Below are positions 1 to 7,022 of a stretch of 20,411 bases of DNA, piece by piece. Within the stretch, counting starts at the first letter, position 1. Each line of letters starts with the position of its first letter. The notes beneath the pieces were generated by a model, which made no database searches, was not told the origin of the DNA, and saw only the letters and a list, made by a program, of their open reading frames with translations. The stretch lies in assembly GCA_000969725.1 (NCBI GenBank), contig JXSR01S064711.1; one strand, written 5' to 3'. The position numbers and the translations under genes were made by a program. The stretch is from Ophiothrix spiculata (Eukaryota > Echinodermata > Ophiuroidea > Amphilepidida > Ophiotrichidae).

Positions 1-85
1 AATTTACGCTGTATTTCAAGTCACCTTAAATGATGTTGCTGTTGGCACATGTTTTGCATAAGAGGAAATAAGTCCCCTATGTACC
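1..85 (+). repeat. 3' end of a SINE-like repeat, cut by the window edge
   Basis: These 85 bases are identical to 4798-4882, and the match stops abruptly at the same point in both (after CCCCTATGTACC). The second copy is preceded by a tRNA-like promoter region, so this is read as the tail of another copy whose 5' part lies outside the window. It sits in an intron of the DNMBP-like gene. Confidence 0.7.
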
Positions 86-1038
86 ATAGGCAGAGAGGGA
101 TCACATCAACTCCACGTTGAAGAGACTGTATCCCTTACTGGAGGTAAGGTTTCAACAAACTCTGTGTCATGGCTTATCGTTGTTCTATTCATGCAGGTTT
201 GCAGATTTACATATGTTTATATATATTTATATACAGAAAATATCGTCTAACCCACAAAATAAACCTTCCAGCCGAGCCAATTTTCAACCCATAAATTGTT
301 CAGTCGTCATTTTACTCACCGAGGCACGATCTTTCTATCGTTCATTACTTATGGCTGAAGTTCTGAATGCTAGCAAAATGTTGGTGTCAGATCCCTGGTT
401 GTAGCTTGTTACCTGGTTTGGGAGGCTAAAGGTCACAGGTCAAATCTGGCGGTAAAATATTTTTTTTTTATTATTTAACCCTCTCTTTCTGTGTATAAGC
501 GATATGGTTAGGTTGATACACTGAAGTTCTTTCCCTTTCATCTTTAGAGGGAAAAGCATAAAAACATCCTATCAAAGTGTGGATCACTTCTTCCTGATAC
601 TATGGAAACCGCTCTGAATAAATATTAATAGTGCAGGTAAATTTGTAGGTACATAATTTACCAAACTGAGATTTGCAACAGCCAGGAATTAAACCATCTA
701 ATCTTAATTAATAACCTGCATAATAGCACGATCCAATCTAATAAGATTATTTCAACTTTTACGCAAACAACTGCATGGTCATTATCAGGTAACAATGACT
801 TCTTATAATGACCTGCGTATGTGATGTCATTAGCGCTGAATGCGTGAACGCCAATCAAGCGCGCGTATGCACCACACACGCGCACGTTTATCATATACCC
901 GATGATTGTCATGCCTGGACTGATCGAAATTCTCTTATAGGGATAAGTAGTCCTTGACGTAAGAAATAAATTAATAAAGTATTTCTCCATAAAATTACAC
1001 ATAAAAGGCATTAAAATGTCGAAAGATCGGTTATTAAT
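86..1038. other. Intronic sequence, no gene seen
   Basis: This is part of the intron upstream of the first visible exon. It is AT-rich, with a T-tract near 460 and a short alternating purine-pyrimidine stretch (about 859-887, CG/CA/TG steps) that could adopt Z-DNA. Open frames here, on either strand, have no recognisable domain and no exon-like splice borders. Confidence 0.5.
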
Positions 1039-1220
1039 GACAATAATAACTTTGCACCATCTTTTAATTCGACCATTGTTTAAAGTCGTCGGTGTTTGTT
1101 TTGTGCCTCGGTACTTTTCTTCACACACTACGCTCCCTCAGAAAAGTACCTCGGCCCAAATCAAACACCTCCGATTTCAAACAATGACCTCAAAAAAGAT
1201 GGTGCGCAGTTATTATTGTC
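1039..1220. mobile_element. MITE with about 80-bp inverted arms, TAAT target duplication
   Basis: The left end GACAATAATAAC is mirrored at the right as GTTATTATTGTC. The inverted match continues inward for about 80 bp on each side (ACCATCTTTT, CATTGTTT, GGTGTTTG, GTACTTTTCT), leaving a loop of roughly 25 bp. TAAT precedes the element (1035-1038) and follows it (1221-1224), which fits a 4-bp target duplication. There is no coding capacity, so it is non-autonomous. The superfamily is not assigned. Confidence 0.75.
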
Positions 1221-1365
1221 TAATAAAATGTGACAGGTAAAAAAAGACTTTCAGATTTTTAGATTGGTCGATATAGTCAAAGTCTACACTGCGAAGCCTA
1301 GCTCTCTTTTCCATGTGTATTATATTGATTATTATTGAAATTTCCATGACTTGATTTGTTCACAG

Positions 1366-1542
1366 TTATCAATAGTGACTTCATCATCGACAATAGAAGT
1401 TATGGAGAACTTTGAAACATCTCACCATGACGCATGCACCCACATGCTTAGGTTTGGCTTTGTCCCTAAAAGTTTTAATCAGAAGACGGACAAGAAAGGA
1501 AAGAAGTCATATGTACAGCCAACAGCTCCAGCAAGCAAGCCG
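1366..1542 (+). CDS. DNMBP (Tuba)/ARHGEF38-like protein, exon covering the end of the BAR domain
   Basis: First visible exon of a gene for a Cdc42-type Rho guanine-nucleotide exchange scaffold (DH-BAR-SH3-SH3 layout), which in animals links dynamin, actin regulators and membrane curvature at cell junctions. The exon encodes 59 residues (1-59 of the visible 233). It begins after TTTGTTCACAG and ends CCG|GTAAGA, with phase 0 on both sides. The stretch MLRFGFVPKSF followed by a Lys-rich linker (KTDKKGKKS) corresponds to the end of the BAR domain in DNMBP, where a hydrophobic FxFFPE-type segment is followed by a basic linker. The assignment rests mainly on the downstream SH3 exons, and this exon alone would be weak. 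Upstream exons lie outside the window. Which paralog (DNMBP, ARHGEF37 or ARHGEF38) cannot be settled from this part. Confidence 0.75.
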
Positions 1543-1774
1543 GTAAGAAATTATAGTACAGATGTTTTATCAAAGTGAAATTTCTTGAAAATTGCGATCA
1601 AATTTATGAAAATATGAGGAATTTTTCCCTTCTGTCGGGTAAATAAAAGCTAAACGACCCGTCAACCATGCGTACAAATTTTCATTGATGGCTTTTGGTG
1701 TAAATAAAACCATTGAAAATTGTTTTCTCATGCCGGTTGACAGGCACATCAAGTTTCTGACATGTGACCTAAAA

Positions 1775-1853
1775 GCCGGTAAACCGGCTCATTGGGTATA
1801 CGGTGCATGTACATGTGAGCCGGTATACCGACTCGTCGGGTTCAAAGGGTTAA
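1775..1853. mobile_element. Possible solo piggyBac-like terminus
   Basis: Read on the minus strand, the end is TTAACCCTTTGAACCCGAC, which has the TTAA-CCC form of piggyBac termini. TTAA lies at 1850-1853. Inward are two small palindromes, GCCGGTAAACCGGC (1775-1788) and GAGCCGGTATACCGACTC. I could not find a clean partner end. The stretch near 1626-1640 (CCCTTCTGTCGGG) is only vaguely similar. The element is therefore truncated or misread. Confidence 0.35.
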
Positions 1854-1905
1854 ACAAATGATCCTCCAAAAGTTCTTTTAAGGAATGTTAAGTTAACTTT
1901 GGGAC

Positions 1906-2026
1906 CAAGTGTACTTTAAGTCCCATCCAGAATTTTAGGGTTAGGGTTAGTGTTAGGGTTATGTTTAATTTAGGGTTAGGGTTAGGGTTGGGGTATAGTT
2001 TTTGATGGGAGCTAAAGTATACTTTT
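1906..2026. mobile_element. Short inverted-repeat element with a TTAGGG telomere-like core
   Basis: The left arm AAGTGTACTTTAAGTCCCATC (1907-1927) and the right arm GATGGGAGCTAAAGTATACTTTT (2004-2026) are imperfect inverted repeats of about 23-27 bp. Between them, at about 1934-1993, are roughly nine GTTAGGG/TTTAGGG-type units, two of them altered (GTGTTAGGG, TATGTTTAA). The telomere-like array is thus the interior of a MITE-like unit rather than a simple interstitial telomere. The target duplication is unclear. The arms may extend outward to GTTAA on both sides. Confidence 0.6.
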
Positions 2027-2184
2027 TCTTACTTTGTTTAACGAAGGGATGTGCTTTTCATCCTCCTTTGTTGACTAAATATGATGTGAACAAGGTCAGA
2101 CATTTTATTTCTAATAACTCAAATACAAATACCTTTTATTCAAAGCGATTTGTATTCATTTGTAATTATTGTTTTATTTGCCAG

Positions 2185-2241
2185 TCTTACCAGCAAACGC
2201 GAGGGCAAAGGGCTCAACTATTTATGAAGTTTGGAATACTG
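2185..2241 (+). CDS. Candidate alternative 57-bp exon of the DNMBP-like gene
   Basis: The segment lies in the phase-0 intron between the exons ending at 1542 and starting at 3849. It has a pyrimidine-rich acceptor (TGTTTTATTTGCCAG) and a moderate donor (CTG|GTAATT), and is exactly 19 codons in phase 0, so inclusion keeps the frame. It reads SYQQTRGQRAQLFMKFGIL. In DNMBP family members a similar linker of the form SYxxQxxxxRAxLxxxYP precedes the first C-terminal SH3. That resemblance is short, and the downstream exon already has its own QRTSVMSRYP. It could be a cassette exon or chance, and transcript evidence is absent. Confidence 0.3.
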
Positions 2242-2689
2242 GTAATTATCATCAGTCCATGCATTTCTTATTTCTGGCTAATTTTCTTTGATTTCTTACA
2301 ATCTTACAATTCTTGCTCATTTTTTTCTCGATTTCTGTCTTTTTAGTCAACTAATTATGTTAACTTTTGGGAATGCATGTGAACGCTGATGATACTGGCA
2401 TTGATTTTCTTCAATCTTTATTTTGATACATATTTTGATCGAGGTTTTTGGGGGTCTGCATTGTTATGGGTTGTGAAATGATTTTGTACTGTAAAATAAG
2501 AGATTTTAACGTACAGTACGTTCAGCACATGTACAATTTTAATATTTTCAATCATGTTTATTTTTGTGCACAGGAAAATTTTAATATTTACTCTACAATT
2601 TTCAAAGCGCTTTTATTTTCATATTACACAAACTAGGGATAAAAGAATGAAAATTAATATAGGGTAAAAAATTTCCATTTACAGTACAT

Positions 2690-3090
2690 GTGTGATCTTG
2701 GAAAATATCTTTTACACAATCTTTATGATTGATTGATAGATCTGCTGATATGATCAAATGATTGATTAATCATTGATTTACTTCTTATTAGAATGTAAGG
2801 CCCGGTGCAGACTCCTCTATCGTATAGAATATGTTGCTTAGAATAGGTCATCGAATAAAACTGTGTGTTTTATTCGATGACCTACGTCATTTTGTCGTCA
2901 GCATAGAATATTCTAAGCAACATATTCTATACGATAGTAGAGTCTGCACCGGGCCTAATTGATTAAATTATAAATTGAGTGTTTGGCCCAAGGATATTGA
3001 TCTATCTGTTTTAAGAGATTGATTGATCAATTGATTCAACTATCAGTTTATGGGATTGATTGGGTGAGTGAGTGATTAACAATGGATTGA
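2690..3090. repeat. Degenerate GATT-rich simple repeat, split by a MITE
   Basis: GATTGATT, GATTGATC and related tetranucleotide runs occur on both sides of the element at 2799-2955 (for example 2727-2775 and 2958-3090). They look like an old (GATT)n tract interrupted by the insertion. Confidence 0.5.
2799..2955. mobile_element. 157-bp PIF/Harbinger-like MITE, TAA target duplication
   Basis: The ends GGCCCGGTGCAGACTC and GAGTCTGCACCGGGCC are inverted repeats, and the match continues inward (CTATCGTATAGAATATGTTG and its complement) for about 58 bp. TAA flanks both sides (2796-2798 and 2956-2958), and a 3-bp TWA duplication is typical of PIF/Harbinger. A second hairpin sits inside: AGGTCATCGAATAAAAC, a TGTGT loop, then GTTTTATTCGATGACCT. 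Mismatches between the arms are few, so the insertion looks fairly young. It has no coding capacity. Confidence 0.85.
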
Positions 3091-3798
3091 TTAGTCAGTT
3101 CTTAAAAATGTTCCTGAATGCATCCATAGTGTTATGTATTCTTCAATGCATGAACTTTCTACTGGGTTAAAAGAATAAAATGTGATATATCAAAGAAGCC
3201 TGAATTGTCATAGAGGGTTGTTTAAATGCATTGAATTGTCACCATTGCTATGGTGGAGAGATTGAAGTGTTGGTCCAATGTTTTGGCCCTGAAAATACAT
3301 ACTCATCATTGCGCATGAATCACTTTATCAACTTAGTAGTCCTTCATCATCAAATCTGCTAATTTCTAAAATTTCTTTTTAGGTTTATCTTATTAAATCA
3401 GAGGTATTAGGAATATCCACATCTATTAAAAAGAAATGTCTACATCATTTTGCATGTCACACAATGCATGGCTGTGAAATTGCAATATTCTGCTTTGGCA
3501 AAAAATGCTAAGCAATGGTTTGATTTGCATAATTAATGAAAAAAAATTATAATAGGGCATTTCATTTTTTTTTCAAGTTGTTCATTGTTCCAAATGTTTA
3601 TGTACTACTACAAGAAATTGTTTAACAAAATTGTTAAACATACACATTTCAGGATGCAAAAGTAGGAAAAAGAAATTTTCTTTAGTAATTTTCCCTTTTT
3701 TAATTTGGATTTTAAAACTTACAGTCATCAAGGTGTACTTTTTTTTGGCACAATAAGGTGTCTGAAACCTAATAATACAAATCAACCGAAAATCTATG
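3091..3798. other. Intronic sequence, nothing recognised
   Basis: AT-rich intron DNA upstream of the exon at 3849. No exon-like open frame, strong inverted repeat or tandem repeat was noticed. Confidence 0.45.
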
Positions 3799-3848
3799 AT
3801 GATATGCAAGTGTTAATTGCACTTGTTTTTACATATATTTATCTGCAG

Positions 3849-4068
3849 AACCTCAAAGACAAAGGCAAGACTAAAATAACAGGACAAGGAGATAAGCAAA
3901 GAACTAGCGTCATGTCTCGGTATCCAACCAATCGCATGTACCAGGTCACGACGGATTTCAAAGCGACGGGTCCCATGGATATATCGGCAAAGAAAGGAGA
4001 TGTTGTCGGTATCATCAAGGAGCAAGATCCATCTGGCGGGAGTGACAAGTGGTATGTCGATAATGGAG
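3849..4068 (+). CDS. DNMBP-like protein, exon with linker and first half of the penultimate SH3 domain
   Basis: Encodes residues 60-132 of the visible protein plus the first base of codon 133. The acceptor is TATTTATCTGCAG and the donor GGAG|GTAAGT (phase 1). A basic linker comes first (NLKDKGKTKITGQGDKQ), then SRYPTNRMYQ, a match to the conserved ARYPPEKLFQ-type segment just before the C-terminal SH3 pair in DNMBP. The SH3 starts near residue 90: YQVTTDFKATG stands in for the ALYDY strand, GDVVGIIKEQD covers the n-Src side, and DKWYVDNG holds the conserved Trp of the binding surface. The domain is completed by the next exon, and a phase-1 intron after the Asp-Asn-Gly turn splits it. This is the strongest evidence for the family assignment, together with the last exon. 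An open frame continues past the donor to 4256 but loses all SH3 similarity there, so the splice at 4068 is preferred. Confidence 0.88.
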
Positions 4069-4544
4069 GTAAGTTCATAGGTCAATCAAGGTCAAAGGTC
4101 ACATGTCATCATCATCATCCTACGACATTCGTCGAGATCCATGACACTCTTCTTTGCCAACCATCTTTATTACACATTGCACTTCCAAGTTCATTGAAGT
4201 TCAAGCCAGTATTTCTACATATGTTATCAGGGTATAAAGATGTCCAGTCTCCATAGAAGAAGGTCCGATAATTATGATTTGGTCCTTGGCTTGAAAGCAG
4301 TGACTAGCACCCCGGGCTCTCCTCTATGCCACAGTTGTAGATATGGGGGCTATATCACCATAAATCTGATGCTTACTTGGATATATGTGTAATAAATTAA
4401 CAAAAATAAGCTCAGTAGCTGACTATTTACCCTAACAGGTAAAAATCATACAAACCATACACAGCCTAAGTCCAAATACGTCACGACCAATCATTGTGCA
4501 ATCACCCCAGTCTATATCTAAACACAGAATTCCTAACCTGCCTG

Positions 4545-4882
4545 AGTTCCTCCCGTAGCATGAAGCCCGTAATCTCGCCTCTAAAACCAGAGGTCGCGGG
4601 TTCGGGCCCCAGGTGTGGCACGCTGTGCACGATTTTTTCCTCCCCCCACTCTATGACATGTTTGTACTTAGTTTATTTTACCCCTTCCCCGTGAAAACGC
4701 CAAAAACAGTGGGTACTGTTAGGGTTATAGTTCATGTGTAGTCAACAAAATAATAACACTTTCTTTAGAGTTGTAATACTTATAAGCCAAGTTTCAAAAT
4801 TTACGCTGTATTTCAAGTCACCTTAAATGATGTTGCTGTTGGCACATGTTTTGCATAAGAGGAAATAAGTCCCCTATGTACC
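4545..4882 (+). mobile_element. tRNA-derived SINE-like element
   Basis: A tRNA-like head holds an A-box-like TAGCATGAAGCCCG (about 4557), an anticodon-arm-like CCTCT/AGAGG stem (4578-4593) and a B box GGTTCGGGCCC (4599-4609). About 270 bp of unrelated body follows. The last 85 bp (4798-4882) recur exactly at 1-85 and end at the same base, which marks the 3' end. There is no A-tail. The 5' end is approximate. It lies in the intron between the two halves of the first visible SH3, in the gene's orientation. Confidence 0.6.
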
Positions 4883-4917
4883 TTATTTTCCAACACAAAC
4901 CCCTTCCTTAACACTTA

Positions 4918-5422
4918 AGTGGTCAAGAGGGGGTCCATATGGACCAAACAGTTGTTTTTTATGCGTCAGCACAAAAACGCGAAGTAATTTGTCATCGCCC
5001 TTTTTTTCTATGCATTTGTGTCAAAAAAATTCAAATCGACCCATCCCTTCCCATGCTAATTAGCATAAATAAGCATTTGCGAAGGCGCTCTTTAAATTTA
5101 ATTTGCCTATAAAATTGTAACCGAACAACTTTTTTCAAATTTTATTTCAGGAATGTATTTGTACTTACAAGCTAAATATTATTGAAAAATTCCATTGGGA
5201 AATGTGTTTTCAAATTTTTGACTGGAAAATTTTGACACGACACGGCAAAACAAATTTGGCCGCCATTTTGAAACAGTTTGTCCACTTTTCGAATTTTTTC
5301 TTTGTGTTTTAGTTCTTTTGAAGTGCTTTACCCGTAACCAGAGTTTCAACGTAAAATTCCTTCGCGAAAGCGCTTTTTCGGTGTTTGGTCTCTATGGACC
5401 CCCCTTTGATCATACTAACAGG
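4918..5422. mobile_element. 505-bp non-autonomous element with about 30-bp inverted ends
   Basis: GGTCAAGAGGGGGTCC (from 4921) with GGACCAAACA is matched in reverse by TGTTTGGTC and GGACCCCCCTTTGATC (5382-5411). The inverted match continues weakly inward (CGCGAAG against TTCGCG). CACTTA occurs at 4912-4917 and again at 5423-5428 and may be a 6-bp target duplication. A mutated TTAA duplication is an alternative. The interior has no open frame of note. It lies just after the SINE and before the exon at 5543. Superfamily unassigned. Confidence 0.6.
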
Positions 5423-5542
5423 CACTTAGTTGTTAACACTAGCCTCTAGATGAACCACCCACTATCCATTTTTACCACCACCAAAATTTATAGGAAGAAC
5501 TTGAATCTGAATGCAAAATATTATGTGTATTTATCTCCACAG

Positions 5543-5664
5543 ATACACAGGGTTTTCTTCCTACCAATATTCTTGTACAGTATGGCAACGGGCAAGTGCA
5601 ATCAACACCAGAAGAAAGTGATGCGGACGACATGGGAATATATGCCAAGCAGCAACAGGCTCAG
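5543..5664 (+). CDS. DNMBP-like protein, exon with second half of the SH3 and the inter-SH3 linker
   Basis: Encodes the rest of codon 133 and residues 134-173. The acceptor is TTTATCTCCACAG and the donor CAG|GTAAGTG (phase 0). Joining the G of the previous exon gives Asp, then TQGFLPTNILVQYG, the GxxPxN strand that closes the SH3. The usual SNY tyrosine is replaced (TNIL). A hydrophilic, acidic then Gln-rich linker follows (STPEESDADD, AKQQQAQ). The linker to the next SH3 is much shorter than in human DNMBP. From base 5563 onward this exon, its donor and about 35 bp of intron form the first unit of a tandem duplication, and it is the only copy with a good acceptor and an uninterrupted phase-1 frame. 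A different frame of the same DNA is also open but does not continue the SH3. Confidence 0.85.
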
Positions 5665-5986
5665 GTAAGTGTTGCCAGGTCAGGAGATATGTAGCCCAAC
5701 CAATATTCTTGTACAGTATGGCAATGGGCAACTGCAATCAACACCGGAAGAAAGTGAACTGTGATGCAAACGACGTGGGGATATATGCCAAGCAACAACA
5801 GGCTCAGGTAAGTGTTGCCAGGTCAGGAGATATGAAGCCCAACCAATATTTGTGTACAGTACAGCAATGGGCAACTGCAATCAACACGGGAAGAAAGTGA
5901 ACTGTGATGCAGACAACGTTGGGATATATGCCAAGCAACAACAGGCTCAGGTTAGTGTTGCCAGATTATGTGAAATGCAGCCCAAA
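5563..5986 (+). repeat. Tandem copies of the SH3-linker exon with splice donors
   Basis: Three direct copies start at 5563, 5699 and 5842 (ACCAATATTC or close). The spacings are 136 and 143 bp. The unit holds most of the exon, its donor and the start of the intron (GTAAGTGTTGCCAGGTCAGG). Copies 2 and 3 share a 7-bp insertion (GAACTGT after GAAAGT), so one arose from the other. The insertion puts a TGA in the normal phase-0 frame if the exon starts at TATGGC. Donors survive (GTAAGT at 5808, GTTAGT at 5951), but the original acceptor with its TTTATCTCCACAG tract was not copied. Copies 2 and 3 are most simply pseudo-exons. Confidence 0.85.
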
Positions 5987-6091
5987 GAGTAAGTGATACT
6001 ATTGCCAGGGTAAGAGGATTTTAGCCCAAAAGTAAGGCTCCTTTTGTCATTGCTCCAAAACAATGAAAGAAAGGAGGCAATTGGTATGGAA

Positions 6092-6304
6092 ATATATGAA
6101 TACGCCAGAAAAAGAAAACCCCAACTCCAATAGCTCCCTTCTGTAAACATATAAATGCATACAAATCTCTGAAAATACTGTCACATCACTGAAAAGCATT
6201 TCTATATCTTGTTAGATAATTGTTAGATAATTGTCATAGTATATATATAGTTGTAGAGGGGACCTCATGGAGTTGGGGTTTTCTTGTACTGGCTGTTTAA
6301 ATAT
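6092..6304. mobile_element. MITE, left copy of an inverted pair
   Basis: The start (ATGAATACGCCAGAAAAAG, AAAACCCCAACTCCA) is mirrored at 6269-6304 (TGGAGTTGGGGTTTTC, TTGTACTGGC), giving a unit of about 210 bp with terminal inverted repeats of about 35 bp. The interior includes GATAATTGTTAGATAATTG and a TATATATA run. No open frame is evident and no clear target duplication was identified. Confidence 0.6.
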
Positions 6305-6533
6305 AGCAACTATATATATACTAAAACAATTATCTAACAATGTCTAAAAAAGTCAACTACAAGTTCATATGTGATACTATGATTGGGATATAGACATAGA
6401 AATGTTTTTAGTGATGTGGAAGCATTTTCAGAGATTTGTATGCATTTATATTTTGTAAGTATAATTTACAGAAGGGAGCTATAAATAATTGGACTTGGGT
6501 TTTCTTGTACTGGCATATTCATATGCCAAGCAT
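6305..6533. mobile_element. MITE, right copy in inverted orientation, forming a large foldback
   Basis: The reverse complement of this segment matches 6092-6252 over most of its length (for example CTCCCTTCTGTAAA, AAATGCATACAAATCTCTGA and TAGATAATTG), with an extra stretch of about 50 bp near 6330-6400. The two copies lie head to head, so transcripts crossing them could fold into a long hairpin. They sit in the last intron of the DNMBP-like gene. Confidence 0.65.
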
Positions 6534-6665
6534 CAACTGGCTCAGTGTTGCCAAGGCATGAGATATGTAGCCCAAGTTGTAAGAATTGCTTTTCCCAGGG
6601 TAAGAGGTTTTTTAGCCTAAACAGTAAGGTTGCTTTGATATCGTTTAAAACACAAGAAAGAATGT
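6529..6665 (+). repeat. Decayed fourth copy of the linker-exon repeat plus downstream intron
   Basis: ATATGCCAAGCATCAACTGG is the exon's 3' end (compare ATATGCCAAGCAACAACAGG at 5932). It is followed by GTGTTGCCAAG, GATATGTAGCCCAA and CCAGGGTAAGAGG, and the match runs in parallel with 5928-6070. The splice donor is lost here: GGCTCAGGTAAGTG is reduced to GGCTCAGTG. It is not expected to be spliced as an exon. Confidence 0.65.
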
Positions 6666-6839
6666 AACATGGAAGTTGGGAGCAAGCAGCTAGATTTTAG
6701 TAGATAAAAGGCAAATTTAAGATAAAGTTCCTTCTCTCTAGAAAAACGAGTTGTCAATTTACAGGCATTTAATGCATTGACATAAGCTGAAATGATTATG
6801 CATCTGGTTAATACATTTAAACTATCCTCTCTATTTCAG

Positions 6840-7022
6840 TATTACTATGCGGAATGGGCATTTGAGGCCACTGGACCAAGTGAAGTCAGCTTAGAAGAGA
6901 ACACAGTAGTCATGTTAGTACAGGCGCATGACGTGGAAGGCAACCCTGAATGGTGGCTGGTAGATAAAGACGGCAAACAAGGATACGTACCGTCCAATTA
7001 TCTGGCAAGAATCGAGTCATAG
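6840..7022 (+). CDS. DNMBP-like protein, last exon with the C-terminal SH3 domain and stop
   Basis: Encodes residues 174-233 and a TAG stop. The acceptor is CTCTCTATTTCAG, phase 0. The whole exon is one SH3 domain. YYAEWAFEATGPSEVSL takes the place of the ALYDY strand and RT loop. NTVVMLVQAHD is the n-Src side. EWWLVDKDGKQGYVPSNYL holds the WW pair, the Gly-Tyr-Val-Pro-Ser-Asn-Tyr 3-10 helix and the final strand, and the protein ends about five residues later. The EWWLxxxxGKxGYVPSNY signature and a stop just after the SH3 match the C terminus of DNMBP, whose last SH3 binds N-WASP/Ena-VASP-type proline-rich partners. All ligand-surface residues expected of an active SH3 are present. An AATAAA lies at 7084, but the 3' UTR is tangled in a tandem array, so the cleavage site is uncertain. 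Confidence 0.92.
   Translation, partial: YYYAEWAFEATGPSEVSLEENTVVMLVQAHDVEGNPEWWLVDKDGKQGYVPSNYLARIES

Noticed and set aside
658-1128. 156-codon minus-strand open frame
   Set aside because: It runs from intron DNA into a MITE arm and shows no recognisable domain or splice context.
1934-1993. TTAGGG-type array as a chromosome end
   Set aside because: Unique DNA and exons lie on both sides, and inverted arms flank it, so it is interstitial.
2002-2346. 114-codon open frame covering the candidate small exon
   Set aside because: The whole frame shows no domain and overlaps the inverted-repeat element at its start. Only the 57-bp spliced segment is kept as a candidate.
3813-4085. Minus-strand open frames opposite the SH3 exon
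   Set aside because: They are shadows of the real plus-strand exon and have no domain of their own.
4599-4609. B-box as part of a functional tRNA gene
   Set aside because: The anticodon loop and acceptor stem do not form a proper cloverleaf, and the 3' body matches a repeat instead.
5709-5900. 63-codon open frame over exon copies 2 and 3
   Set aside because: It reads the repeat in a frame shifted from the true SH3 linker before the 7-bp insertion and crosses a donor site.
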